A stretch of DNA of 64,000 bases from contig JABDIV010000060.1 of the NCBI GenBank assembly GCA_013003555.1, forward strand, positions 62,001 through 126,000, given 5' to 3'. Shown here one piece after another: positions 48,529 through 56,992 of this stretch. The stretch comes from Flavobacteriaceae bacterium. Its GTDB lineage: Bacteria > Bacteroidota > Bacteroidia > Flavobacteriales > Flavobacteriaceae. Both the position numbers and the translations under genes were made by a program. How positions within the stretch are numbered: position 1 is the stretch's first letter; the number at the start of each line of letters is the position of its first letter. Below the pieces are notes generated by a model, which saw nothing but the letters and a program-made list of their open reading frames with translations, ran no database searches and was not told the origin of the DNA.

Positions 48529-49044
48529 TCAGTCGATCTCGAATATGGCTTTGAGCTCTGTAGCATCGGTAGGTTTCATTTTGCCGGCCAATACCAGGCT
48601 CAACTGCTTTCTCCGAAGCGCCCCTTCAAAACGCAGTTTTTCGATTTCGGTCTCCGGTTTTAGTTCAGGAATTTTTACGGGTCTTCCGGCATCATCAACA
48701 GCAACAAAGGTATAAATAGCTTCATTGGCTTTAGTGCGATTCCCAGATTCGCGATCGTCTATCCATACATCGAGGAATACTTCCATGGATGTCCGAAAGG
48801 CCCGAGACACCTTGGCTTCAACGGTGACGACGCTTCCTAATGGAACCGCATGTTTGAATGCAACATGGTTGACTGATGCTGTAACCACAATTCGCCGAGA
48901 GTGTCGCCGGGCAGCAATACTCGCAGCCCGATCCATTCTTGCCAGTAATTCACCTCCAAATAGATTATTTAATGGATTTGTTTCACTTGGAAGGACCAGA
49001 TCGGTCATTATCGTTTTAGAATCATTAGGACATTTTGGGCTCAT
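48529..49044 (-). CDS. Hotdog-fold acyl-CoA thioesterase
   Basis: A 171-residue cytoplasmic thioesterase of the YciA type. NPLNNLFGGELLARMDRAA holds the catalytic Asp and the Gly-Gly of the hotdog fold, followed by VTASVNHVAFKHAVPLGSVV. It would split acyl-CoA to fatty acid and CoA. The C-terminal acidic tail and length agree with the family. It reads away from the SPOR gene start. Confidence 0.9.
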   Translation of the reverse strand: MSPKCPNDSKTIMTDLVLPSETNPLNNLFGGELLARMDRAASIAARRHSRRIVVTASVNHVAFKHAVPLGSVVTVEAKVSRAFRTSMEVFLDVWIDDRESGNRTKANEAIYTFVAVDDAGRPVKIPELKPETEIEKLRFEGALRRKQLSLVLAGKMKPTDATELKAIFEID

Positions 49045-49097
49045 GGTAATTTAAATGTGTGGAAAAATCAAACCGATATATGGTCTGATTCAAATAA

Positions 49098-50036
49098 TTA
49101 ATCAAGTTCCTGAATCAGTAACCAGGCATCTTTATTGTGCGCTCTTCTTATTTTATATAGCTCGCGTTGGGCCTCTCGACGGCTATCATAGCTTCCGTAT
49201 ACGACCTGGTGCAAACCGTATTTGTTGATTCCGATACGATGCGCCTTATATCCAAGATCTTTTAGTTCCTGAAGTTTGCTGTTACAATTAGATTCAATTC
49301 TGAAGGCGCCGGCAACAACATGGTAATTTCCACTTTGCTTATCAACCTCAAGCGATATGGTGGGCAACGGATTTTCGATTACAAAAGTCGCCTCCTGAAT
49401 TCGTGATTCCAATTCTTTTTGTGCCTCTTCAGCTGCTAATTCATTATGACGTTCTATTTGATTCAAATAATAATTAGAGCTGATCAGCCCGCCTAATGAT
49501 AATGCTATTACCGCAACAGCAGCATATTTCAGATAGTTTCGCGTATGTCGCTTTTCGGAAGTCAATGCAATAGGAACAGCTTCCTCGATTTCTTCAACAA
49601 CAACCTTGTAGTCTTCCCTGGTTATATGAGGTGAAACAAAGGCATGTAATCCGAATGACTGCGTCAGGTAATTCAAGTCGTTCGTCGGCTCAAAACGAAT
49701 ACGCCCATTTGCAGCCAATTGCACTTCACCGATATGTTTGAATGATAGGGTTTCACCTTGAGCTAAATAAGATTTCAGAGATTTTGTTTTTCTAAGAACT
49801 TTCTTCAAAGCCAATTCATAAGGGACCTTTTCAACGCTTGCAACATAATTGGCCAGCAGTCCGTCATTATTCTTTAACTGCTCATTGAAAGAAACAATTT
49901 TAGAAGGCGGGTAAAACGTATGCGTCGACTCATCGATATGAGCCGGGACAGAGCGCGTTAAAAAAGCGCCGAAGTCAGGAATGATAACACATTCATAGCG
50001 ATAAAGAAGATCGCTTATATAGCTGTCAAACTGCAT
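49098..50036 (-). CDS. HU-CCDC81 and SPOR domain protein
   Basis: A 312-residue inner-membrane protein with two known ends. Residues about 1-145 are the CCDC81-like prokaryotic HU domain (YRYECVIIPDFGAFLTRSV), which resembles DNA-binding HU folds. One membrane helix lies at 169-188, then a helical stretch, and a SPOR domain at 235-310 (YHVVAGAFRIESN, HQVVYGSYDSRREAQREL) that binds denuded peptidoglycan. So the protein might link DNA in the cytoplasm with septal wall in the periplasm. The promoter TAACTTTG is only four bases from its ATG. Confidence 0.9.
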   Translation of the reverse strand: MQFDSYISDLLYRYECVIIPDFGAFLTRSVPAHIDESTHTFYPPSKIVSFNEQLKNNDGLLANYVASVEKVPYELALKKVLRKTKSLKSYLAQGETLSFKHIGEVQLAANGRIRFEPTNDLNYLTQSFGLHAFVSPHITREDYKVVVEEIEEAVPIALTSEKRHTRNYLKYAAVAVIALSLGGLISSNYYLNQIERHNELAAEEAQKELESRIQEATFVIENPLPTISLEVDKQSGNYHVVAGAFRIESNCNSKLQELKDLGYKAHRIGINKYGLHQVVYGSYDSRREAQRELYKIRRAHNKDAWLLIQELD

Positions 50037-50040
50037 AGAA

Positions 50041-50048
50041 CAAAGTTA
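50041..50048 (-). promoter_or_regulatory. -7 element (TAACTTTG) four bases before the HU-CCDC81/SPOR start
   Basis: Read on the complementary strand, TAACTTTG ends four bases before the ATG at 50036. A message starting just after it would be leaderless. A TTTG is present 28 bases upstream, too far for a classic -33, so the call rests on the -7 match alone. Confidence 0.5.
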
Positions 50049-50125
50049 AAAATTTTTGACTTGCTTCGCCAGCTTCCAAAAGGAGTTATTAACAGGATTT
50101 ATTCGATCAAATAGAGAAAATATTC

Positions 50126-50133
50126 TATATTTG
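50126..50133 (+). promoter_or_regulatory. -7 element (TATATTTG) for dprA
   Basis: Exact TAnnTTTG, 17 bases before the dprA ATG at 50151. A weak -33 TTC lies 21 bases upstream (50102-50104). The region between 50037 and 50150 therefore holds promoters in both directions. Confidence 0.5.
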
Positions 50134-50150
50134 AACATCATAAATAAGCG

Positions 50151-51254
50151 ATGACTGAATCGAATTTGTTAGCGACACTTGCCCTCTTGCGATCACCCAA
50201 TATCGGCGATATTCTTGCCAGGCGACTGATTCGTCATTTTGGTTCTGCAGAGGCGATTTTCAAGAGTAAAAAACGATCGATTGGTAAAATCGATGGAATC
50301 GGGGGTCAACTGCTCAACGATTTATTCAATCCGTTGAATTTCACCGATGCCGAGCAGGAATTGAGATTTATGGAGGATCAAAATATAAGTTGCAGTTATT
50401 TCCTTGAAGAATCCTATCCTGAACGACTAAAACATTGTGTTGACGGGCCGGTTTTACTATTTCAAAGAGGACGGATTAACCTGGGTGATAAGCCTATCAT
50501 CAGTATTGTTGGAACACGACAAATAACTTCTTTAGGGCGTGCGTTTTGCCGCAATTTGGTAGAAAGTCTATCGGTTTATAACCCGGTTATTATATCGGGA
50601 TTTGCCTACGGAACCGATATAATCGCTCAAAGGGCGGCGGTAGATAGCAACTTACAGACCATTGGCTGCTTGGCCCATGGATTTGAACAAATTTACCCAA
50701 AATCTCATGAGCCTTATATGAAAAGGATTATGGAGCACGGTGGATTCTTTACCGATTTTTGGAGTATCGATACATTCGAACGCACAAATTTTATTAAACG
50801 CAATCGAATAATTGCGGGATTGAGTGAAGCAACCGTAGTCATTGAATCGGCTGAAAAGGGGGGAAGCCTGATAACCGCCGATTTAGCTCGATCATATGAT
50901 CGCGAGGTTTTTGCGGTCCCGGGGCGACCTTCAAATCCTTATAGTGTCGGGTGTAACAACCTTATCAAATACCAGCAAGCTCATATGTTAACCCAGCCGG
51001 AAGACATTCCGTATATATTGAATTGGCGTTCTCCTGAAGCCATACTCCCCGCTGAAGTAAAACTTGTGCCTGAGTTAAATTCAAATGAAAAGCTTATTTA
51101 TGATCATTTGCTCATACATGACAGATCTTCCTTAGACAGCATAAGTCGGAATACCGGCTTGCCAACGAATGAAGTAGCGAGCATATTATTAAAACTAGAA
51201 TTAAGGAACCTGATCAGGCCCTTACCTGGAAAAGCCTATGAAATTCACACTTAA
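50151..51254 (+). CDS. dprA: DNA-processing protein DprA
   Basis: DprA loads RecA on incoming single-stranded DNA during transformation. The 367-residue protein has a small helical N-terminal domain (1-65) with helix-hairpin-helix features, the Rossmann fold at about 100-290 with SIVGTRQITSLG, ISGFAYGTDIIAQRAA, FERTNFIKRNRIIAGLS and ESAEKGGSLITADLA, and a winged-helix end at 305-367. Natural competence is possible but not proven. Its end overlaps the convergent trpS by four bases. Confidence 0.95.
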   Translation: MTESNLLATLALLRSPNIGDILARRLIRHFGSAEAIFKSKKRSIGKIDGIGGQLLNDLFNPLNFTDAEQELRFMEDQNISCSYFLEESYPERLKHCVDGPVLLFQRGRINLGDKPIISIVGTRQITSLGRAFCRNLVESLSVYNPVIISGFAYGTDIIAQRAAVDSNLQTIGCLAHGFEQIYPKSHEPYMKRIMEHGGFFTDFWSIDTFERTNFIKRNRIIAGLSEATVVIESAEKGGSLITADLARSYDREVFAVPGRPSNPYSVGCNNLIKYQQAHMLTQPEDIPYILNWRSPEAILPAEVKLVPELNSNEKLIYDHLLIHDRSSLDSISRNTGLPTNEVASILLKLELRNLIRPLPGKAYEIHT

Positions 51255-52219
51255 TAACCCACTTTATGACGAACACGTGACAGGACCTTATCAGCAACTC
51301 GTGCTGCTTTAACGGCCCCCTGAGATAGCACGTCATCAATACGATCGAGATTATTCATGTAGTCGTTATATAGGCTTCTTTCTTCGGAAAATTGCTTGAC
51401 GATAAGCTCGTAAAGTTCCTGTTTCGCATGGCCATAACCGTAACCGCCGCCTTCATAATTCGATTTCATGGCTTTGATCTGTTCTTGAGTTGCAAGCAGG
51501 GTGTATATTGCGAACAAATTACAGCTTTTCCAATCCTTGGGAGCTTCCAAAGGGGTGCTGTCCGTCTGGATACTCATTAACTGTTTTCGCAACTGCTTAT
51601 CAGGAAGGAAAATATTTATAATATTATTCTTGCTTTTACTCATTTTCTCACCATCAGTTCCCGGAACGTACATGGTCTCGTCTTTAAGATCGGCCTCTGG
51701 CATGACAAAAGTTTCACCCAATTGGGCATGAAACCGATTGGCAACATTCCGTGTCATTTCAATATGCTGGAGCTGATCTTTACCCACCGGAATGATATCG
51801 GCATCATAAAGCAAAATATCGGCGGCCATGAGCATGGGATAGTTAAAAAGACCGGCGTTTACATCTTCCAGGTGGTCGGCTTTATCTTTAAAACTATGCG
51901 CTAATGTGAGGCGTTGATAAGGAAAAAAGCAGCTAAGATACCAAGCCAATTCGGTAACCTGTGGCACATCGCTTTGACGGTAAAAGACGGTTTTATCGGT
52001 GTCTAGTCCGCATGCAAGCCAGGTTGCAGCGGTGGAGTATGTATTATGTCGCAATTGATTTGCATCCTTTATCTGCGTTAGGGAATGCATATCTGCAATG
52101 AATAAGAATGAATCATTAGATGGTTCATTGCTCATTTGAATAGCGGGAATAATTGCGCCAAGCAAATTCCCCAGGTGCGGGGTGCCTGTGCTCTGAACTC
52201 CGGTTAATATTCTAGCCAT
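51251..52219 (-). CDS. trpS: Tryptophanyl-tRNA synthetase
   Basis: A 322-residue class I synthetase. The HIGH-type motif is PHLGN at 14-18, and the second signature is KMSKS at 192-196. Other blocks are YPMLMAADILLYDADIIPVGKDQ. The length is normal for the bacterial type. It has a good promoter (52240-52270) with a 20-base leader. Confidence 0.96.
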   Translation of the reverse strand: MARILTGVQSTGTPHLGNLLGAIIPAIQMSNEPSNDSFLFIADMHSLTQIKDANQLRHNTYSTAATWLACGLDTDKTVFYRQSDVPQVTELAWYLSCFFPYQRLTLAHSFKDKADHLEDVNAGLFNYPMLMAADILLYDADIIPVGKDQLQHIEMTRNVANRFHAQLGETFVMPEADLKDETMYVPGTDGEKMSKSKNNIINIFLPDKQLRKQLMSIQTDSTPLEAPKDWKSCNLFAIYTLLATQEQIKAMKSNYEGGGYGYGHAKQELYELIVKQFSEERSLYNDYMNNLDRIDDVLSQGAVKAARVADKVLSRVRHKVGY

Positions 52220-52239
52220 TTGTTTTTTACTTATTGCGG

Positions 52240-52270
52240 CAAAGTTAATTTATTTGAAAGAATAGCTCAA
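52240..52270 (-). promoter_or_regulatory. Promoter of trpS
   Basis: On the complementary strand TTG (52270-52268) is followed by 20 bases and an exact TAACTTTG (52247-52240). The trpS ATG is 20 bases further. This matches the best promoters of the window. Confidence 0.7.
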
Positions 52271-52303
52271 CTGTCCCGAAATAATAAAACCGAAAAATTT
52301 ATG

Positions 52304-52311
52304 TACGTTTG
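52304..52311 (+). promoter_or_regulatory. -7 element (TACGTTTG) six bases before the plsC start
   Basis: Exact TAnnTTTG ends six bases before ATG 52318. As with the genes at 31203 and 50036, the message would begin at or close to the start codon. No -33 TTG is visible at the best distance. Confidence 0.45.
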
Positions 52312-52317
52312 AAAGGC

Positions 52318-53088
52318 ATGAAATTTATCAAATATCCATTTTGGATTTTTTACCGCATTTGGTTCTACATTTTGGTGGCATTACCAATTGTCGTTCTGCT
52401 TCCAATTCTGCTTGTGTCAATTTCACGTGAAAAATGGTATCCTTTCTTCTTTCGCCTTGCGAGATTCTGGGCTAAATTTATTTTAATAGGGATGGGTTTT
52501 CGATGGCGAATTATAAAGGAACAGCAGTTGATAAAAGGGAAAAGTTATATGCTTATCGCCAATCATACATCCATGATCGATATTATGCTCATGTTAGTGA
52601 GTATTTCCAATCATCCTTTTGTTTTTGTTGGTAAAAAGGAACTCGGCAGGATACCATTATTTGGATTCTTTTACAGGAAAACATGCATTCTCGTTGATCG
52701 CCGGGATGTCAAAAGTCGTCAGGCCGTATTCAAGCAAGCACAAAAACGACTAAATTTAGGATTGAGTATCTGCATTTTTCCGGAAGGCAAAGTTCCTGAG
52801 GAATTCGTTATTTTAGATGAATTCAAGGACGGTGCATTTCGATTGGCGATCAACCACAAGATTCCGATTGTTCCGATCACCTTTTACGACAATAAAAAGC
52901 GATTCTCCTATTCAATCTTCACTGGAGGTCCTGGCAAAATGCGTGTTCGAATTCACCCCTTTATAGAAACGCACGGGCTTGAAATAAAAGACTCGTCTAA
53001 AATAAAAGAACAAGCCAGAGCACTGATATTGGACTCTCTTGAAGCTGACATGGCCACAACAAATGAAAAAGCTGCTCAGGGCAATTAG
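52318..53088 (+). CDS. plsC: 1-acyl-sn-glycerol-3-phosphate acyltransferase
   Basis: PlsC makes phosphatidic acid from lysophosphatidic acid at the inner membrane. I use ATG 52318 rather than the TTG three codons earlier, because the -7 promoter element covers that TTG. The protein has 256 residues: a basic and hydrophobic N-terminal helix, the catalytic NHTSMID, the second motif FPEGKVP, and VPITFYDN. The last codons are part of a terminator hairpin (53067-53098). Confidence 0.93.
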   Translation: MKFIKYPFWIFYRIWFYILVALPIVVLLPILLVSISREKWYPFFFRLARFWAKFILIGMGFRWRIIKEQQLIKGKSYMLIANHTSMIDIMLMLVSISNHPFVFVGKKELGRIPLFGFFYRKTCILVDRRDVKSRQAVFKQAQKRLNLGLSICIFPEGKVPEEFVILDEFKDGAFRLAINHKIPIVPITFYDNKKRFSYSIFTGGPGKMRVRIHPFIETHGLEIKDSSKIKEQARALILDSLEADMATTNEKAAQGN

Positions 53089-53098
53089 AGCAGCTTTT
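53067..53098 (+). terminator. Bidirectional terminator overlapping the end of plsC
   Basis: Arms AAAAGCTGCTC (53067-53077) and GAGCAGCTTTT (53088-53098) pair over 11 bases around a ten-base loop, with T-rich sequence after it on both strands. The plsC stop codon lies at the loop-stem border, so the last six codons form the left arm. It can also end the transcript of the convergent beta-barrel gene. Confidence 0.8.
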
Positions 53099-53161
53099 CT
53101 TCATCATTGCTCTCCTTTTGAAGTAATTGGAGATCAATAACCAATCTAACCAACTAAAATC

Positions 53162-54697
53162 TTAAAATTTGAAACTAAACCCTGTGTAAACCCCGATAGT
53201 GTAGGGTTTAAAATTACCTGAAGTATCCTTAAAGGTATTCAACTGATACTTAAATACAGGTTCCAGATTCAAATTAATACGTTTGGAAACTTTATATTTC
53301 ATTCCCATCCCAAGATTAGCGCTAAAGCTCGTTGAGTTTATATTAGACGCCTCACCCAGTTCGTTTCGCACGCCCTGGAGGGATGAATAAACTTTATTTT
53401 CATTTAAAATAAGTGTGCTCATACCACCAATCACACTTAATCCTAATTTCTTATCGGTTATTTTATATTCCATTTCAAGAGGGATCTCGATAAAACCGAG
53501 TTGCTGATCGATTGAGGATTCGATATTGGCAGCTACTACACCAGGAACCTGTGCCACATTGAGACCATTAACGCTTAGGAAAGCTAAATCCATATTTGCT
53601 GCATTCAGGTTCACATTTCTCAATGGCTTATCATCGATCGTTGGCTGGATATTATTGTAAACAATAACGTCGTTGGTTCGATATCCTAATTTCATCTGAT
53701 TGATTCCGGCTCTTAAAGTAAATTTATCGTCGAGATCATAACTCGCCGCTATACCATAATTCATATTGATTTCGCCTGACCGGGAATTGTTAACAAATTG
53801 CTCATCAATAGCCGAACCATTGCCGAACGAATTGAAATAAACGGGAGCAACATGAGGAGCTACACCCCATCTGTTCTTTCTGGCTTCCTCCTCTTCTTCG
53901 ATTATCTCCTCCTCCTCAATTTGGGCAGCCACGGCTTCTTTAATATCATCCTTGGCCTCATCAACAGCAGCAGGATTTTCCTCGGTATTGATCAGGGGTT
54001 CTTCTTGAGATGTTTCGTCCATTTGGGCGACACGTGAATCCTTTATCTGGCCCTGTTCTTTCAACAGTTCATTGGCCTTTTGCTCTGCCTGATTAGATAA
54101 CGGGTCATCTACAATATCAGACTGTTCATTTTGATCTACGGCAACGGCGTCTTGCACAGTACCAGTCGTGTCGTTTTTCAGAAGATCATCTTTTCGATTC
54201 TGAATTACTGCTTTAACAGCATCTGAATCCTGATTTAATGTCCTTTTATTAGAACCTGACTCGTCAGTTATAACGGTATTTTGGAGATCAGACTCATTGT
54301 CTAGAGAGGTTTTATCACCCTCAGCAACAATGGTGTCATCGCGATCGGTCTTATCAAGATCAACAGGAGAAACCGGTTGATTTTGAACATTACCTGGCCT
54401 ATCACTTTCACCTGAATTATCAGGTGAGACCGGATCAAGGCCTGAATCTTGATCAACAACTTCCGGAACCGGTTGAGTTTCGGCATCAGAATTAATAAAT
54501 ATGGAGCCAATAGACACCAATATAAGAATACCGGCAGCTATTCCTGCAATTTTCCACCAGATAGGGATGGCTTTGCGCGGCTGTACGTCTTGATTAAGCT
54601 GTGTTGAAATCGAATCCCAGACCGACGCATCGGGGGAGGCTTCAAATCCCTTGAGATTTTCTTTAAACAGCTTATCGATATTATTTTTATTACTCAT
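53162..54697 (-). CDS. Single-pass membrane protein with C-terminal outer-membrane beta-barrel, co-encoded with an ECF sigma factor
   Basis: A 511-residue protein that starts at ATG 54697, one base within the sigma factor's stop. Residues 1-44 are a short cytoplasmic domain (KLFKENLKGFEASPDASVWDSI), 45-68 one membrane helix (no signal peptidase site), 69-276 a long acidic, Asp/Glu/Asn/Gln-rich linker with a run of Glu at 261-271, and 277-511 a beta-barrel ending in GFSFKF with the C-terminal Phe needed for barrel insertion. This layout would let one chain cross both membranes. The N-terminal part may act as anti-sigma factor. Such proteins next to sigma genes are common in Bacteroidota, but the mechanism is not established. 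Confidence 0.82.
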   Translation of the reverse strand: MSNKNNIDKLFKENLKGFEASPDASVWDSISTQLNQDVQPRKAIPIWWKIAGIAAGILILVSIGSIFINSDAETQPVPEVVDQDSGLDPVSPDNSGESDRPGNVQNQPVSPVDLDKTDRDDTIVAEGDKTSLDNESDLQNTVITDESGSNKRTLNQDSDAVKAVIQNRKDDLLKNDTTGTVQDAVAVDQNEQSDIVDDPLSNQAEQKANELLKEQGQIKDSRVAQMDETSQEEPLINTEENPAAVDEAKDDIKEAVAAQIEEEEIIEEEEEARKNRWGVAPHVAPVYFNSFGNGSAIDEQFVNNSRSGEINMNYGIAASYDLDDKFTLRAGINQMKLGYRTNDVIVYNNIQPTIDDKPLRNVNLNAANMDLAFLSVNGLNVAQVPGVVAANIESSIDQQLGFIEIPLEMEYKITDKKLGLSVIGGMSTLILNENKVYSSLQGVRNELGEASNINSTSFSANLGMGMKYKVSKRINLNLEPVFKYQLNTFKDTSGNFKPYTIGVYTGFSFKF

Positions 54698-55239
54698 CAC
54701 AACGATTGCAAGTTTACTTGCGATTTATAGGTTTCAATTTTGTTTTTTAAAATCATTCGGGCTCTGGCTAGATTCGATTTTGTCGTTCCGGTTGAAATTT
54801 CCAGCATATTTGCTATCTCCTTATGGGAGTAGCCATCGAGAGCATATAGATTAAAAACCAGCCTGTATCTGTCTGGTAATTCCTGAATACAATTAAGCAG
54901 GAAATCAATGCTCAAATCTTCTGTTTCAGCCTCTATGACTAAATCTTCAATTTGTCCTTCATCAACGATATTCAAGACACCCTGGCCTCGGTATCGTTGA
55001 AGAGCGGTATTTATGGTTATTCGTTTGAGCCAGCCTTCAAATGATCCTTTAAAGTTATACTGCTCGATCTTTTTGAAAATTGTAATAAAGGAATCCTGCA
55101 AGACGTCTTCAGCCTCTGCACGATTCCTCGAATACTTCAGGCAAAGGGCGAACATTTTACGGGAAAACATTTTGTAAAGTTCACTTTGCGCTTTCGTATC
55201 ATTTTGTTTGCAATTTTCTATGAGTAATTCTAAACTCAA
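54697..55239 (-). CDS. ECF-type RNA polymerase sigma factor
   Basis: A 180-residue extracytoplasmic-function sigma factor. Start is TTG 55239 (SLELLIENCKQND); an in-frame stop just upstream leaves no ATG. Region 2 contains DVLQDSFITIFKKIEQY and GWLKRITINTALQRY, and region 4 contains LPDRYRLVFNLYALDGYSH and ISTGTTKSNLARARM. Its stop and the next start overlap as TGATG, so the transmembrane/barrel gene is translationally coupled and is the likely regulator. Confidence 0.94.
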   Translation of the reverse strand: MSLELLIENCKQNDTKAQSELYKMFSRKMFALCLKYSRNRAEAEDVLQDSFITIFKKIEQYNFKGSFEGWLKRITINTALQRYRGQGVLNIVDEGQIEDLVIEAETEDLSIDFLLNCIQELPDRYRLVFNLYALDGYSHKEIANMLEISTGTTKSNLARARMILKNKIETYKSQVNLQSL

Positions 55240-55273
55240 ACGAATAGCGGTTATTCATTAAACTATTTTTCAA

Positions 55274-55696
55274 TTATTGTATTGGTACTTCATAGACCAA
55301 ATACTGATCAACTCCATTCTCATTTATACCTTGCCAAAATTTAAAGATATAAGTACCCGCATTATTCAGCACATGAAAGGTAAATGTACCCTGAATTTCT
55401 TCTTCCGGCAGTGATTCACAAATGATGGTCTCTGTTTCATTGATCACCTGACTGATTACTGCAACTGTCCTTACCTCTCCTTCAGTGAGATAATACAAAT
55501 CGTTAAACGAATGACAGGTTGTTGGTAAAACGTAGGTGTAGTGAATGGTATAAACATCATTGAAATTAACCGTTTCAGGCATATCAATAACCGATCGAAT
55601 GGGTAAGATTTCAAAAGAAATCTGATTAATCGGAGCATCATCAGTAGTGCAATTCCAAGTCACCAAAATAACGAACAATAGGATTAACTTTTTCAT
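55274..55696 (-). CDS. Predicted lipoprotein of unknown function
   Basis: A 140-residue protein with a lipoprotein signal (KKLILLFVILVTWNC, Cys16). The acidic residues directly after (TTDD) resemble the surface-export signal of Bacteroidota lipoproteins. The mature part looks like an all-beta domain (FTFHVLNNAGTYIFKFWQG). Two further Cys residues could form a disulfide. Its position before the sigma factor on the same strand (34 bases) may mean co-transcription. Confidence 0.7.
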   Translation of the reverse strand: MKKLILLFVILVTWNCTTDDAPINQISFEILPIRSVIDMPETVNFNDVYTIHYTYVLPTTCHSFNDLYYLTEGEVRTVAVISQVINETETIICESLPEEEIQGTFTFHVLNNAGTYIFKFWQGINENGVDQYLVYEVPIQ

Positions 55697-55764
55697 ATGT
55701 TCAAAAATTTGAGTCTGTCTTTGTACCTTATAAGATGCTTAAGGTATTAAAAGGTTGCGTTAAA

Positions 55765-55793
55765 AAAGAAAAAATCCCGATTTTTCGGGATTT
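55765..55793 (-). terminator. Rho-independent terminator of recA
   Basis: AAATCCCGA (55772-55780) and TCGGGATTT (55785-55793) make a nine-pair stem with a four-base loop; read on the complementary strand it is followed by a long T run. It lies six bases after the recA stop codon, the clearest terminator of the window. Confidence 0.88.
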
Positions 55794-55798
55794 CTTGA

Positions 55799-56803
55799 TC
55801 AATTTTCGGCGTTGATTAATTCTCGAATTTTGTGTTCGAGTTCATCCATCAATTCTGGATTATCCTTTATAAGAGATTTTACAGCATCACGACCTTGTCC
55901 TAATTTTGTGTCGTCATAACTAAACCAGGAGCCACTTTTCTTGATAATGTCATGTTCAACAGCAATATCCAGGATTTCTCCAACCTTTGAAATGCCTTCG
56001 CCATACATTATGTCGAATTCGGCTGTTTTAAAAGGAGGAGCCACCTTGTTTTTGACCACTTTTACCCGGGTTTTATTCCCCAAAACATTATTAGAACTGT
56101 CTTTTATTTGAGTGGAACGTCTTATGTCTAATCTTACCGAAGCGTAGAATTTTAGCGCATTTCCTCCGGTTGTGGTTTCAGGATTTCCAAACATCACTCC
56201 AATCTTTTCCCGGAGCTGATTAATAAACATTACGGTACAATTGGTCTTGCTTATCGAAGCGGTCAATTTCCGTAAAGCCTGCGACATCAATCTAGCGTGC
56301 AATCCCATTTTAGAATCCCCCATTTCGCCTTCGATTTCGCTCTTGGGGGTTAAAGCGGCGACAGAATCAATCACGACGATGTCAATCGCACCAGATCGGA
56401 TTAGATTATCAGTGATTTCCAAGGCTTGTTCCCCATGGTCGGGCTGAGAGATAATTAGATTGTCGATATCAATCCCAAGTTTTTCGGCATAAAATCGATC
56501 AAAAGCATGCTCTGCGTCGATAAACGCTGCAATTCCACCCGCCTTTTGTGCTTCAGCGATCGCATGAAGCGTAAGGGTTGTTTTACCCGATGATTCTGGT
56601 CCGTATATTTCAATGACTCGCCCTCTCGGATAACCGCCTACTCCAAGAGCAATATCCAATCCGATAGATCCTGATGAAATGGCATCGATGTCTTCCAGGG
56701 CAGCATCACTCATCTTCATCACTGTCCCTTTTCCGTATGCTTTGTCTAACTTATCTAAAGTCAGTTTTAATGCTTTTAATTTCGCTTCTTGCTCCGTGCT
56801 CAT
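55799..56803 (-). CDS. recA: Recombinase RecA
   Basis: RecA forms filaments on single-stranded DNA for strand exchange and the SOS response. The 334-residue protein has Walker A GPESSGKT at 68-75, [10 protein letters not shown], and [27 protein letters not shown] as loop L1/L2 and its surroundings (read as blocks at about 195-220). The C-terminal domain is short, as in Bacteroidota. Its promoter carries a perfect nine-base inverted repeat at 56830-56856 and its terminator is at 55765-55793. Confidence 0.98.
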   Translation of the reverse strand: MSTEQEAKLKALKLTLDKLDKAYGKGTVMKMSDAALEDIDAISSGSIGLDIALGVGGYPRGRVIEIYGPESSGKTTLTLHAIAEAQKAGGIAAFIDAEHAFDRFYAEKLGIDIDNLIISQPDHGEQALEITDNLIRSGAIDIVVIDSVAALTPKSEIEGEMGDSKMGLHARLMSQALRKLTASISKTNCTVMFINQLREKIGVMFGNPETTTGGNALKFYASVRLDIRRSTQIKDSSNNVLGNKTRVKVVKNKVAPPFKTAEFDIMYGEGISKVGEILDIAVEHDIIKKSGSWFSYDDTKLGQGRDAVKSLIKDNPELMDELEHKIRELINAEN

Positions 56804-56829
56804 ATATTCAAATTTTCGGTTCTACATTT

Positions 56830-56856
56830 ACGCTAAAATAATATTTCTTTTAGCGT
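56830..56856. promoter_or_regulatory. Nine-base inverted repeat (candidate operator) in the recA promoter
   Basis: ACGCTAAAA (56830-56838), nine bases, TTTTAGCGT (56848-56856). All nine pairs match. On the recA strand the arm nearer the gene covers most of the -7 element TATTTTAG (56840-56833), and the whole repeat sits between it and the -33 TTG (56863-56861). A dimeric repressor bound here would block RNA polymerase. A LexA-type SOS regulator is the obvious guess, but I know no consensus for this group. Confidence 0.5.
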
Positions 56857-56863
56857 CATACAA
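56833..56863 (-). promoter_or_regulatory. Promoter of recA
   Basis: On the complementary strand TTG (56863-56861), 20 bases, TATTTTAG (56840-56833); only one base differs from TAnnTTTG. The leader would be about 25 bases to the ATG at 56803. The spacing equals that of the trpS promoter. Confidence 0.6.
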
Positions 56864-56992
56864 TTTTATCACGCAACCTTTTTGGTCTTTTTGCATCTAT
56901 TCCTAATAACAGGGAAATATTTGCTATGAACAGGACCCTTTCAGGTTCATTTTTTGAATTGTGAATGACATTTTTTAAACGAACTTTGATAA

